Shown here in pieces: positions 46,906 through 59,615 of a DNA stretch of 64,000 nucleotides (position 1 is the first letter of the stretch; each line of letters begins with the position of its first letter). The notes beneath the pieces are model-generated. The model ran no database searches. It saw only the letters and a program-made list of their open reading frames with translations, and had not been told where the DNA came from. Position numbers and translations under genes: made by a program. The stretch is from Parelaphostrongylus tenuis (taxonomy: Eukaryota; Nematoda; Chromadorea; Rhabditida; Metastrongylidae), in NCBI GenBank assembly GCA_019055375.1, contig JAHQIW010000412.1, positions 186,001 to 250,000 of the forward strand. Reading direction: 5' to 3'.

Positions 46906-48920
46906 GATTGTTATGACTTACAGTGGCTCACCATTTTATTAAGTCAGTGCCCCGATGTTCCTAAATTAGCCTAACATCATTCTACTGACCTTCCAGGGAT
47001 GAGAGTTTTCGTGAGCTTGCGGTATTGAACCACATATGCTTTCCAGGCAACTTAAACTACTAGTTTGCGTTCACCCTTATGCTAAGATTCATAACTGCCT
47101 GAATTTGATGACGATTCAGTGAATTTGACTATTACAAAGTATACATAGACGGCCAATCGTGCCTGATTCTTTTCATCTATCGTTCATTTACTCAACCAAA
47201 AACTTACCTCCCATGTGTTGATCTCTACTCCAACTAGACGAAGTGTTTCACAGAATTTTGCGAGCAGGATCCTTTCAACGATATTGGAAAGGATTGCATG
47301 TTAAGCAGCATTTTGTATTTGATTAAGAAGCAGTCCGGTTTTTCATACTCCGATAATTTTTTGCTGATTCAAGTTCATTTCATCTGGATTTTTCTGCCAC
47401 TTTAACCACTTTTTTACTTTAAGCGGTTCTGTTCGTAATGTGTTGTGAAACATTATCCAGTTGTATGTGTGAACTGGATCCGTTACTCCAGCATCATATA
47501 AGTAGCTCGTGATATGGATTTAGAAGGCTATCTTAATGGTGGGAAATGTCTCGGGAGTAACATAGTTTCAAATAATTTGGAATAGTTTCGACAATAATCT
47601 GTGTTATTGTGTAAGCTGACGATCTCCCTGACACGGGTTATTTGGATTTTGAGAAAAAATCCTTTTGTACTAGACTAACGATGAATAATTGAAAAATATT
47701 TTGTAGCCAGAACACTATTCTTGATTATCAGTAGGTCAAACATCAGAATGAGTTCTGTTTCAGTTGATAAGATCTATTTTGCTTCATAAAGGTATTTGAG
47801 AGAACAAGGTTTGCTAATAAATCATCCTCACGAAAAAATAGACGATCGCATCTTACGTTGGACGGTGAGGCGAGTGCATGGGGATGACGAAACTGTACAG
47901 TGCGGCCCTTATTTCTTCTAACGTGTTTTGATGATAATCGAACACGAATTTGTCAAAAGCAAAATTTCTTGAAAGGCAATAATGGCCAACATTTCGGCGC
48001 ATTTGCCATTTTCGAGGCCTTGAGAGATCATATTGCTTGCAACCTACTCAATTAATCACTGTATATTCTTAACAGAAAGGGTGGGAACAAGTTTTGATTT
48101 GCTTAGTGAACACTTTCCCTTTGAGACTTACAGTTATATTCTTTTAAACCTCCATATGTTAAGCGGAAACAACCAACTCAGAGCCTGACAAAGAGTATGA
48201 ACGTCCTCGCTCGAATGGGAAGTGGTCCCGTACTTTTGTATCAAATGCTTTCCATTGTATTTTTTACTGCTTGCATGCTTGAGTGTTTTGTACAACCTTG
48301 ATTTTTCAGATGACAAGCTTTTGTATGGACATGAGTGGTCCACCTGTTACGCTAATGAATTCGCTCTAGCATGCTTTACAAGAGAATATGTCACCTCCGA
48401 ACTTATGAAGTCACAGTCTCAACCGCTAAAGCACATCATGTGGTTGCACATTTCACAGGCATGGTCATGCAATTCGTTACGAAGTAGCTTAAATTGCTTG
48501 GTGGTTGTTCAGTCATTTACCGACTTGCTAGCCGACTCCTTTTTGTAGCTTTTTATAGCTACGCTTACTTCGTTAGTAATGCAGTTTAGGATGAATGGAG
48601 CATAATAATGTAATGCCGAGATTTGAGCTAAAGAATAGTTACTAAAAGCATGAGAAGAAGGTTAAAAAGCTTTCTCTTCAGAAAGTCGTCAAATGTATCC
48701 TGATAATCTGAAAGTATTAAGCAATAATAATGAGAATGAAATAAGAGAAAGAACGACAAAGATTTCACCGTCCAGATAATTTTTTCAGTTTCAGCCTGTT
48801 TCATCGTTAAAAATCTCCTCGAGTTCTACCTCGAGAAAAAAAACATTGCTAAAGTGTAAAAAACGTATTCCATCTGACAATGATTGAAGTCGTAGATTAA
48901 GCAATTAATTTCCTACTGAC
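46906..48920. other. Unassigned sequence
   Basis: Only the possible PLE-arm trace at 47980 is noted. Frames at 48134-48548 lie on opposite strands over one another and show no domain. Confidence 0.4.
47980..48022 (-). repeat. Possible degraded Penelope-arm motif
   Basis: On the minus strand, GGCC, TCGAAAA, tGGC-loop-GCC, GAAA, TGTT and GGCC keep the order and spacing of the hammerhead-like motif of PLE-2. No other PLE sequence is recognisable beside it. Confidence 0.25.
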
Positions 48921-49151
48921 CTAAAAGTAGGCCCGCATCATATGTGAAGAAGATTGCCTTGTTCCTCGGCGTCCAATGCTCTACTGCCAAACGGTAGCGA
49001 TGCTTGATCTGGTTTAGACAGAACCAGCATATGCCTTTCACGCGGGAACCAGTCATTTTAGACAACCATTCCTTTATTTGAATCATACGTTCAAGTTGAA
49101 TATTTTCTATAGAGATGGTTGACGTTTCCTTGACTCCGAATTCCACAAAGC
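48921..49151 (-). CDS. Putative orphan exon, unknown protein
   Basis: An open segment bounded by a CTCAG acceptor (49152) and a GTCAGT donor (48920) encodes FVEFGVKETSTISIENIQLE, RMIQIKEWLSKMTGS and AVEHWTPRNKAIFFTYDAG. The composition is more gene-like than the surroundings, with both splice signals in the same phase (1). I do not recognise a family and found no neighbouring exon, so it may be a chance frame or part of a decayed element. Confidence 0.25.
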
Positions 49152-49399
49152 CTGAGCGCTTTGGTTTGACTCTATTCGTATAAGCTTGCAGTTTTCAATA
49201 TCAATAAACGTTACAGTAATTATAAGCGTTACTTTATTCAAAATGAGACGTGTGTATTACTTATTCAGAAAAAAGAGGTACAATTCCGTTATCGCCATCC
49301 ATTCTTAACTTTTTAAGGTCAATGTCTTTTCGCATTTTTCTCAAATCCAATGTAGTCGATCGATAGCATAAATCTCGGCAATATCAATACTATGTTGGC

Positions 49400-49460
49400 A
49401 TTCTAGAAGGGCCTTTTTATAGCGCTGTAGTAGCGAAGATAAAATTGAGTTTTATTCGGC
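49400..49460 (+). repeat. 50-bp motif, isolated copy
   Basis: GGGCCTTTTTATAGCGCTGT then agtagcgaagataaaattga. Same family as the copies at 55-61 kb. Confidence 0.5.
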
Positions 49461-51539
49461 ACGCATCACCGCACTTATTTTCGTTACCTATTTTACTTCC
49501 TGTAGAAACTTCTCGGTTTTCTGTATCATTGTAGAAGAAATTATCTTTCTTTTTCATACCTCGCCAAATGAAACATCTATAAAACTTGATCCTAAGCCTA
49601 GCAGGCGGAACATAATCTTTTCTTTCCTCCAGCGTTGTATGAAGACCTATTGAAAAACTAAATTTAGTCTCAGAATCATCAGCACCTATGCTGTAAAATG
49701 ATTGCTAGAAGTCAGTTGAAGGACCATCTACAAATCCTAGCCGACTCGGTGCTCTTTATTTGCGAACGCTGCCAAATCGCATCCACACAGTCATTTACAT
49801 GCCTAGCTGAGCTAGCGTTACTGCTGCGAGGCTGAGGGTGTTCAGGCTTAGGACTATTCGACAATATATAATAAAATTAAACTCTCACACTCGAAAACGA
49901 TTGAACAAGCTTTCTTCCACATTTTCGATACAAAACGCCTGGAAACTTATACGAAAAGGAGTTAAATTTTTCAAGTCACTTACGAAAATCCTCGCAGTAA
50001 TGTGCCGTGTGAGACTCAATCTTATTTTCGCAACTACAGTGCAATAAATGTTTCTTTAAAATTTACAAGCATAGTATCAGATCTCCCAAGATTCTTGCTA
50101 TCGAACAATTGTTATACACGCGAGAAAAAAAAACAATTGGCCCTGTCCTCAAAGGGTTGAGAAATGGGCTGCGATCACAGAGTTGCAGCATTCTTGTGAT
50201 AATAGGTAGCAAATATGCTTTCGTGAATGAAATGACGCACATAAGTACTTAGCTTTTTATCACTACTATATGACAACTACAACAAAATAAAACTACATCA
50301 AATACGTTTAAGTTTTGAAGAAGACAAAGTAGCCAAATTGTCCAACGATTTTTGAACAAAATACACCAAATTTATGATTAAGCTTGGAAAAGGGATAGTT
50401 TCTAAGCTAATTTTCATTTCTCATTTAACATGCCGACGGCAAGTGAAAGATTGCGTTTCTTAGTTATTTTACAGTTTTTTTTTCCATAAACTCACCATAG
50501 CGTTTCATTTCTCTTCAATTTCCTTCTGTAGTCACTCACTACAACTTTAATTTTCTGTATCGCAAGCACAATATGAATAGATGAGATCTCTACTGACACC
50601 ACATTTTCACAAATATTCTTCTTCAAAATCAAGAATGACTTCATTTGAAATGCACAGGATGCTTGTATGACTGCTAATAACAAAGTTAGTGCTTCATCAC
50701 ATATAACGATACATTTTATCAAGTCGATTTTATGGGGCTTACTCAACTGAGAATCAATGATGCAATTTTAACGCGGCAGCACCAGCTCAATAATATCTTG
50801 CATTTGTCGACAGTAATAAAATGGACATTTCCTGAAACGGCGGCGGTAAGAATGAGCAGCGATAGACAAGGCAATGCTCTGCATTCCATCGCATATCATT
50901 CTAAGACAGCCACAAAAATCCTTCCCACTTTGGTCCGGACTTTGATAACATATGCCTGAAGCGGCGATTTTCCTCTCACAGTACTCGTTACTATAGTTCA
51001 GTAGGCGAATTTCGGCACCTCGTGCATTCGATTCGTTTTCTTGCATGCGGCGTCCACGAAGACAATTGAACGTTGTACGTGTTCCTTCGGCTGCTGTTGA
51101 GGATTTCTTCTTTACGAATGTCGTGAAATACTGCTTGAAACAGCTCTCCTTGCGATCTTGGAGACTGCCAAGCTACTGCGTCTTCAAAAAGTTCCGTCTC
51201 GAAATATTTTCGAACACGCCATTTGAACATCAAGCTCATAGCGCGACGCTAAAGCACCATTTCTATGGACAGTCCGAGCATGACTTCAGACGAGAGCTCT
51301 TCATCTCTGAGGAAACGATTAAACTGGCGAAAGACTTATACTTCACAATAGAAACTTAATTCACTGCTGGCGACACAATTACAAATTGATATTCAGGAAA
51401 AGTTAATACTCTAGTATTAAGGTACAATTCATTTGACGCAACGCATTTTTCACTCCTTGGGGAAAAGGCCTTTAAGCCTTTTATTATACTTCCGATCGTT
51501 ATTCGATACTTTAGCTTCAGCAACTCCAATACAGCGCCT
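49461..51539. other. Unassigned; gene-like composition at 50770-51360
   Basis: Overlapping frames on both strands at 50732-51359 (up to 104 aa) sit in slightly GC-richer sequence. Splice signals do not give one consistent model and I recognise no domain. Confidence 0.35.
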
Positions 51540-51605
51540 TTTTTCTGAAGCGGCCTTTTGGTGCGCTGATGTTGCAGCGAAAATAAAGTTGAGTTTCACA
51601 CTTGG
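51540..51605 (+). repeat. 50-bp motif, isolated copy
   Basis: GCGGCCTTTTGGTGCGCTGA then gcagcgaaaataaagttgag and tttcacac. One of the best-conserved copies. Confidence 0.5.
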
Positions 51606-51764
51606 CGCTGTCTTTGCTTGTCAAGGGTTTGTGGCGGCAGTTTGAATGATATGTTGCACCACTTGCAACAAATGGCGCACACCGAGGCGGACGGTGTCTG
51701 TGAATGGCCTTTTACGAGACAATTTAAACTATTTGATAGCATAAATTTAGTTGATTGTGATGCT

Positions 51765-52520
51765 ATGACAGGTCTTTGAAAAAGTATTCATAGAGCGCTG
51801 ATAGAGCAGAACGAAGGTGACGTTCCACACTCCGTTTAGCTTCCTAAAGCTTAGGCTTACTAGCAGATAGTGGGCAAAATCTAAAAGATAAAGCTTCCGG
51901 TGTTTATCATTTCATGATGCATGCAATTTGCCGTTTTCTTCAGTTTTCTGAGCTTCTTTTAGGTGATTACATGAATATCTGGTCTTTTACAGAAACACGC
52001 GGGTAGTCCACCGATGTATCGATTCACTGCTACTATCCTCCTAGACAAGCGCGGTACCGATTTACTGACTCTGGAGGTGTGGATGGCTTGGCGAGCTGTG
52101 AGCGCGAGATCGCGCATTAGAACTTGTGTGCGACGCAAAGGAACTCTGACCATTGTTCCACATGCCTCTTAAGTATCAGTTACTGGTTTGTATTATAATG
52201 TAGCTTTGAGCAACCCATAGAACGATAAAACAAAATATCTACTATAATTCTGATCTAAAAAGCGTAGAAATTTCTGCGAGACGGAGGAAAAATTCCAAGT
52301 AATTAAAGGAAATACGAGCAATAATGCGCGCCGACTGTAAAACTTAATTTCTTTCGCTGCTCTAACGCAACAAAAGGAGTATTGAAAGGTGAAGTAGGGT
52401 ATTGGAGTCATCGAGACCCAAGTTATCGATTGACTTCTTAAGTCTGAGGGGAAGACGTGAAAGACCTTGTTTCAGAGGATGAGATATTGCAACCCCTTAA
52501 CAAGAATATCTGGTCAGGTA
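51765..52520. repeat. Composite repeat, copy B
   Basis: Aligns block by block with 29265-30275, including the 50-bp motif near 51790, the SINE-3 body near 52000 and the gacttcttaagtctgagg end. The R4 block of copy A is missing, so copy B shows the state before R4 arrived. Confidence 0.6.
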
Positions 52521-54289
52521 CTTGACTCTAGCACGTGGTTTACCACCTCGTCTTGGCTGGGAGATGCTCTTGGGTGTGGAAATGCGACGTTCATCAGGAG
52601 TTCAACTCTTCAACAGTGCTACCCACGCTGAGAAGGAGTCCGATGTTTTCACTCGGGATGCCCACCTAAGAGTCACGCGTACCAAGGCTGACCGCTGTAT
52701 TGATAGCTACTATCGTCTGTTTAAATTAGTCCAAACACCTTAGTTTTCTCATAATCACGCACCTGTATGGTTTCCACATAACACAGTAAGCAGACTGACC
52801 TAGATGCTCACGGTGAATATCTACAAACTACTCTAGACGTCAAGTCGAAAATTATTCTGCGGATTAGCCGCTTACAAGTCTAGGAGCTCAAACTCTTCAA
52901 GCTCACATTGTATTGAAGTTCTATAGTTAAGATATATATATAGTGAAGATATAGTTGATTCTTAAGTTTATCTTGCTGATACATATTTCAGTGCGTATTG
53001 CAGCGGTTTTAGCGTTTGATTGTCATCCTCAAATTCATCTTGTCAAAGCTCATCGAAGAACTTGGGTGTTGTTTTACTTGCTGCGCCAAAGTGGTTATCT
53101 TTTTCACGAATGTCCTACATTACTGGTCAAGTGAAATACTCTTGCAATCTTTGAAGATTGCCGAATTAAGTAGTTCCCACATCACGAACTAATGTGTTAA
53201 GAAGAAAGCGGACTGAACCAGTACCATCCTTCTTGATAGCCTACGTTATTTAGCATTGGTCACTGCAAAGAGAAAATATTTCAGCCCTTTTTTGCTCAGT
53301 ACTACCTCTTCTAATTTGACAGGAATGTTGGAGAAAGCGACTTTAAAGAAGGAGTCTTTTTTGATGTCAACGTCACATTCAGTATAATCCGACTAATGAC
53401 ACTAAAAAAACTTAGATTTGGGGACAGTATTCTGATGCTGATAGTACGAACCGGGAAACAAAGTGCATACATGTGGATTATCTTGTTCCATTTATGAAAA
53501 GTCTTACTGATTGAGGTTAACGAGCGTGTTATCGAAGTAAAACACTTTTTGAATTCAAATTTCGAGATATTCTAAAAAGTTTTATTGTTATATTACTTTT
53601 ACGTTAAATTTAAGTAATTTTAGAATAGACTGCAGCAAAACAAAAGACTCCTTCCTCTCCGAAGAGAGATCTGCCTTTCTCCTTTGATCAGCAACCCACC
53701 ACGGAACTACGTGTAGACTATATTGGAGCAGCATAGAGCCGTCACTGGACCAAGGTGATTCATCACTGGATAAAGGTGGATCATCGCAAAACAAGGGGTG
53801 GCTCATTGTTGGATCAACATTCGACGATCGCTATACCACTAACTCATAGATCGGGCCTTCTCTAATGTGGCAGCCACGTTTGAATAGGATGTATATCTTT
53901 ATTTACAGTCACTTGTGGATTCCGTTTGAAGAGAATAGCCTTAACAACGCCTTTTTTTCTCGTATTTTCGGAAATAGATGCTGAAATCCGATATTTTTAG
54001 GTGGTAAGCAGTGTTTGGAGGCCATCTTTCGCTATCCTCCTACCCTACTTCGCCGCAGAAGCTTCACCTGCTCGCCTTAATAATCGCAAGAAAATCGAAC
54101 ATACCGTGCGTGGCTTTAGAGAGAGCGGCGATCTAGCATCCAAGTAAGAGTAATCTGTGTAAATTTTAATACCTTCCCATTATCGATAACCGTTCATTTC
54201 TAGAAGACTTTTTTTTCTACTACACAGAGGTCTTCACTTGGCTTTCAACGGTCATTCGAATGCTTAAACATCGGAGAATTCAATACTTA
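52521..54289. other. Unassigned sequence
   Basis: Frame 52522-52743 includes TKADRCIDSYYRLFK but no family is recognised. The rest is AT-rich. Confidence 0.4.
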
Positions 54290-54360
54290 CTAGTCTTTAA
54301 AAAGGCCATCTTACTGCGCTGTAACAGTGAAGAAAAATTTAGTTTCGCGTGCGACCGGCG
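54290..54360 (+). repeat. 50-bp motif, isolated copy
   Basis: AAAAGGCCATCTTACTGCGC then tgtaacagtgaagaaaaat and agtttcgcg. Confidence 0.5.
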
Positions 54361-55219
54361 TTGTTGAGCTTATTTTCGTTAGTTTTTTTCGTAATTTTTC
54401 GCCCTTTAAAAAGATTTCTAGGATTTTGTATTGACATTGTAGAAGGATCTTTATTGTGTCGTTCTGTTAGCTAAACTTGCCATTCTCGTTTTATATTGCC
54501 AGATAAACCCGTTGCGGAAGCCAAGCCATTACGCGAAAAGCAATGAACGGGTATGGGGATCTTGAGGTATCATAGTTCGCGTTTTACTAGAGCATCTCCT
54601 TCAAAGCAACCAAAAAATGTATTTTAATAAAAACTGCACGTCACTCATGGATCGCGCTGCGAGATTGGTCAAGCCGTTTCGAAGAGGGATGAGTTCGAGA
54701 GTGAAAGGCGATGTTATTTTTGTCATACAACATTCGAAGGCTTTATGTAAAACAAGATTGGAGTTCTCGAGATTCAGGCTATCAATGGATTACTAGAAGA
54801 TTTAGAGAAAGGTTTTGTCTAAAGGCAAATGCGCCGAACCGCGCCTAGTAATTAACTCAATTATACTTTTGTTGCTATAGGCCACTGAAGAGTCATTTTT
54901 GAAATGAGGTATAACAATGAAATTGTCGAGATGTAAGCCATTGAATGACTGCCAGGATTCTACAAAGGTGCGAACCTATTAACCTCTAGGGTTGAAAGTG
55001 ATTAACGATAAAGACAAATACCTTGGCTGTTAATTTTTTCTGAGCTGACAAGACATTTTCCCGTTTTTTTCGTTTTTGTTGACTATCTCTCATGCATTTT
55101 AATTTTCGCTCTAACTATCGCTTGGAAAACCTTCTTGAGGTTCGTTTGATATATAACACTTATACATTTGTTTTGAAATGAAGTTGTCCCGAGCAGGAAG
55201 GACTGGTTTGGTCTAGTTG

Positions 55220-58110
55220 TTATTGATTGGTTTGTATATATTATGTATATCTCTTTGCAGATGGCGCCATTTTTGGATGGCGGGCAGCTCGGACGACTTA
55301 CGAAGAGAGGCTGTCGGCGCCTAAACTAAGGCTAATGCGCTAGTTTTCTATTAAGATTTGTACTTTCTTCATCGATACTTGGCATTTCTGTGTCAGTAAA
55401 TAATCAAATATAATGAATTGAAATTCATTAAGGTTATTCTCTCAAGGAATAGAGTAATTGTTAGGTTCATAATACACACTTTAGAGGGAAAAATCAAGTA
55501 TTCATAAAAAAGGCTTTGTTTAGAAATTTTATCGAAGATTTGAACGATATTTTGTTTATACTTATTCGCAACTGAGTCGAATTTATTTCCTAGTTTTTTT
55601 GATTTTCGTATACTTCGTTGACTAATGCACAAAAAATTTATCATATTAACTGAAAATTAATAAACAATGAGCAGTTCTTCAAAAATCGTGATGCTTATTG
55701 CATGCAATCCCACTTCATCATGAATTCTCAATATTTTTTTTTGATTATTAGTGCAGCTGGAATTCCGATTTCTCGGATCACTGCGTAATTTCGATCAAAT
55801 TCTTTATTCATAGCTATGGTGTGCGGAGCAAAGATGGAAGTACAACGGTTCCTTTCCGTTCTCTGCACCCTGTAAACGTATTTTTTACTTTTCTGAAACG
55901 AAGTGAAATTGAACGAAGTTTTTTCACACCTTAAATGGCCTGTTGTCTTCGCTGTAGCAGCCAAAAATGATTTGGTTTGACATCCAGCTATCACTCACCG
56001 GATAAGGGTTTTTTCATGAGCAGTTAGTAATCATTAGGTAGAGAATATCAAAGCACTTTCAACGGTGTGTTTGGTTTTTCAAAAAGACTTTTTGAAGTGC
56101 TGTAACAATCAAGAGAAGACGAGATTTTAAAAATTCGGATCATTTTCGATGTCCGCTTTCCGCTTTGACCTTTTGGGATGAACGAGTTTTCGCTACACCG
56201 ATAAAAAGTTTCTTTCCATTCTGCTAAACATTCCTCTTGTTGATCGATAGCACAAATCAAGTAAATTCCAATGACATGTTTGATTTCTTAAATAACTTAT
56301 TTTGGCGCCGTACCAGTCAAAATACGATTTTGTCACTCATTCGAAGATTTCTCACTGGGTAAAAGTTCTGTTATAACGAATTATTAATCGCTGGATAGAA
56401 CAATATTTGGTATTCGGAAAGCACTTCTTCGAGCATTGTAACGATCGAAAAAATACTGGGTTCCACACTCAGTGGGCAGTTCTAGTCGGCCAGGGTGTGT
56501 GCACAGCTCTAATACCAAAGAGCAAACACATTTTCTTAATCATAAAGATTTGCTCTATCTAATGGTTAAGATTTTGTTATAGATAACTCTTATCAGACGA
56601 GAAATCTTCAAATGCGAAACAACGTCTCATTTTGGCTGCTACGGCGTTAGAAACAAGCAATTTTAAAACTAAAATATACCTTTGAAATTCGATTGATTTA
56701 AGGTATTTGGATATATTCGTCAGATAACAGCAAAGAATACGCTTTTACCGAAGGCCTCAGCCGGGACAGCCATAATAGAACAGTACAAAGTTTTCTGAAT
56801 TTTTCCGGAGTTATGGCAGCAAATCGATAGTTGAAATTTCGAAAATCTTGATGATAAACTTCAATATTGAAATGGCTTCCCTAATGCTCTAGCAGTAGAA
56901 GTTAAAATATCTTTTACACTTAAGCATTGTAGTCTCCAGAAAACTTTACCTCTGGAGTTTTGATAGTTCTTCGATAGCCCAGATTTCGATGATTTCCATA
57001 GTAGTAACGGTTTGAAAAAGAACTCCTTATTGCACTGTAGCAGTCGAAAGAAGATTGCGTTTCGCAGTTAGTTGATGTGTTGCTAAAGGCATGTTGATTG
57101 GGGCCAATGTTGCGAAATCTCACCTCTTAGAGTGCGGAACTCAATCTTCTTTTGACTGTCACAGCTCTCTAAAAAACCCTCTCCTAAAAAAAACAACGTT
57201 TTTGCAACTGCTGAGATTCGCACTGTGACGTGATTATTAATTGAATATAAAAATGCTTTACCCGGCGAGAATTCCTTAGAGGTGAAACAAAATCTTATGT
57301 CTGCTGTTAAAGCGCAAGAAAGAATCTGCCTGAGAGACAAAATACACCGTTCAAATTTACTTAATTTCAGCTATCCACTAAATACTAATAATCCTGCGAA
57401 ATGGTCTTTTCGCGAAGAAACCAAGGGTTCACGAACACATTCCTTAAAATGCTACTGCAACGACAGATCTTGTATTCAAAAATAAGGACTTTCAAGACAG
57501 TTAGGCGATCTTTCTTTTTAGAAGTATGTTTACAAAAGTTCTGTCAATGATAAGGCAAGTTTTTTGCAAAAAAGTTTATAAAAGTCGAAACCTAACTATA
57601 TAATTCCAAAAAATCCGCTATAAAAGAGAAAAACTACGTTGAGATTGCGAAACGTATTTTTTTATTTTCTATTAAAAGCTACTGTGGATCTATTTTCAAA
57701 CAACAAGATTAATATAAGAATCAGAATTTGCCAAGCTACTGACTGACTATAAAATCATTGAGAAATAGGAAATATTGTTTAATAGTATTTGCAAATACAC
57801 TTCTTTTTAGCAAGTATGTGGTTTCCCCTTTGAAAAAGCAAGATTTTGGGACGCATTAGCGTTGATCTTGCTAAAATCATTCATACAGGTCCTTCATCAG
57901 TGACTTTTCATCGTTTCTTGAAGACAATGTTTTTCTGAGAGCTTTATTAACGCGAATTTATATTGGAGCACGCACCACTCTTCGTAGGTAGCCCGTCCGA
58001 ATGGCGCGCCGAGCTGAGGATCATATTGACCCTCATCGTCCGTAGAGGGATATAGAAGTGGCAAAAATTTAGTAGCATCTCGTCTCCATGAGATTTAGCA
58101 CGCCACTCCC
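55220..58110. repeat. Long dispersed repeat, copy 1, with internal 50-bp motifs
   Basis: Copy 1 of a pair with 59580-61830. Shared landmarks in order: atatctctttgcagatggcg, gagcagttcttcaaaaat, ttgcatgcaatcccactt, the internal motifs, and ggagcacgcaccactcttcg near the end. The internal motif has the rough consensus GCRCTGTAACAGtgaa then aTTTCGCAc. It occurs near 56090, 56425, 56890 and 57025 forward, and near 55925, 56620 and 57130 reversed. Short frames inside (57282-57485) are not conserved in copy 2. Confidence 0.65.
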
Positions 58111-58394
58111 CTATGTTTTTATTGTGTTGTGTTTTTGATCTTTGATATCTGTTTTCTTGACTGGGACAAACCAATTCATGGTCATCATGACAGACTTTCG
58201 AAATTCGAAGATTAGCATTTTTCTCACATGGCAATCTTTACAAGATTTAGAGCTACAACCTCAAATAGGTTTTTCGAGTTCGTATTGGGTGATTCGGTCA
58301 TGTTATCCCTCTATTATTGATTTAACGAAAGATATGATGCTTTTCCTATGGCATCATGCCTGCAAAGGAGTCTGACAACAATTTTGCTAAACAG

Positions 58395-58615
58395 ATTCCG
58401 GAGAAGACCAGCAGTCAAAAGATGTTCAAGCTAAAACGAGTGACAAAGAAGTATTCGAAGTACCTGCAGAGCTCATATCTATGTCGAAGATCATCAAAAC
58501 GATGCACGGGATTGGTTTTACAATGCGCTCATTTGGCGCTGATAAATACAAGACCATGCAGGACGACGACACGCCGATTCCTCTACTAAACGTCCACTCC
58601 AAAGTGATGAAAAAG
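58395..58615 (+). CDS. skr: SKP1-family exon, N-terminal POZ part, isolated
   Basis: SKP1 proteins bridge cullin-1 to F-box proteins in SCF ubiquitin ligases. After an AACAG acceptor the frame reads SGEDQQSKDVQAKTSDKEVF, EVPAELISMSKIIKTM, then DDDTPIPLLNVHSKVMKK and a GTAATG donor. This is the order of the SKP1 N-terminus (v.LkSSDgeiFeV...a.S.TIk.ml...........pvPLpNV.s.ilkKV). It carries no stop over 221 nt. There is no start codon in the exon and no exon for the VIEWCxxHK continuation or the C-terminal helices within the window. A partial or retroposed copy is likely; a real gene with very long introns is possible. Confidence 0.65.
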
Positions 58616-58764
58616 GTAATGTTCTATATTATGCTTTTCACCGAATGTAACCATGAACGACATCTCTTTCTATCAATTTCAATTCTTAATTTTTATAGCT
58701 TTCCAATAGAGTTATGATGTTATAAGTAAACATTTGAAAGTATTGAGCAACGTGCAAGATATCT

Positions 58765-58850
58765 GGCCCAGTCACAAGTCAAACCCATGTTTCATCAATA
58801 CCGGGGAAGCTCGCTAGCACTACACCTCCTAGGGTACCGCTTCGATTCCC
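58765..58850 (-). repeat. SINE-2 fragment
   Basis: catgtttcatcaataccggg and ctagcactacacctcctagg match the complement of the SINE-2 head at 28427-28505. Confidence 0.5.
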
Positions 58851-58924
58851 CTTTTCTTCAATATACTCTATGCTTGCTCAGCCGAACCCGTCAAGGGTCG
58901 ATTGTTGATAGCTACGATAGGATT

Positions 58925-59250
58925 GCCTGTATCAGCTGTCGACCCGTTGATCGTCGAGTGACTTAAGCGGGCACTAGCAACACTTTCATTTTACCTATAG
59001 CGTGTAATAGCAACCCAGTGAGTCCTCCTCGCTCTAGGAATTCGCTGAGCATCATATCTTTCTTCTAGTCTTTTCTTGAAGAAATCGGACCAACGGTCGG
59101 TGGTCTTCCTGTAGAGCGCTTGATGTCCCGAGGAATCCAGTCGGTAACGGCTCTCGTCCATTTGTTGTCGTTGAAGCGCATCACGTGTCCAGCCCATCCT
59201 ATTCTCGATATCTTGGCGTGTAGATAGGATATACCGAAGTAAAAGCAGTA
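58925..59250 (-). mobile_element. RTE LINE 3' end, second truncated copy
   Basis: Minus-strand frames give SRIGWAGHVMRFNDNKWTRA, VTDWIPRDIKRSTGRPPT, RWSDFFKKRLEERYDAQRIP and RARRTHWVAITRYR, with frameshifts. The 3' end near 58930 has the same cgacgatcaacggg and tgatacagg sequence as the copy ending at 7108, so both belong to one subfamily. Confidence 0.85.
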
Positions 59251-59254
59251 GCAA

Positions 59255-59335
59255 AGCAATGACCTCGGGGTTGTAGTGCTAGCATGGGCCTTTGATATGG
59301 GTGATGAAATGCGGGTACAACTCCCGTCTAAGATT
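59255..59335 (+). repeat. SINE-2 fragment
   Basis: gacctcggggttgtagtgct, gggtgatgaaatgcgggtac; A box present, B box mutated (GGTACAACTCCCG). It directly abuts the RTE copy. Confidence 0.45.
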
Positions 59336-59534
59336 GAATATCGTAATTACCATCAATATTCTTAGGTATAGATTTCTCGAATGACGTTTGTCTTGGCTTA
59401 TTTTAATATTCCAAGTTCTTGTGTTTAGAAAAACTGTCCATAGTTAATCAATATACCTGGACATCTCAGATCTATTTCAAGACGGATGCACGAGGGTGGC
59501 TGAAAAAATAAATGTATAGCCAGTTACCTTATTA

Positions 59535-59615
59535 ATTCTATATATACACTATATACGCATATGTTATATAAGTATATGTATTTATATAAATGTAAATATA
59601 TATGTGTATATTCCT
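59535..59615. repeat. TA-rich microsatellite
   Basis: Imperfect tatata and tgtatt units at the left edge of long repeat copy 2. A similar short TA tract precedes copy 1 at 55230. Confidence 0.8.

Noticed and set aside
50732..51359. Multi-exon gene on either strand at 50.7-51.4 kb
   Set aside because: Several overlapping frames on both strands, but no consistent splice phases and no domain; left as unassigned.
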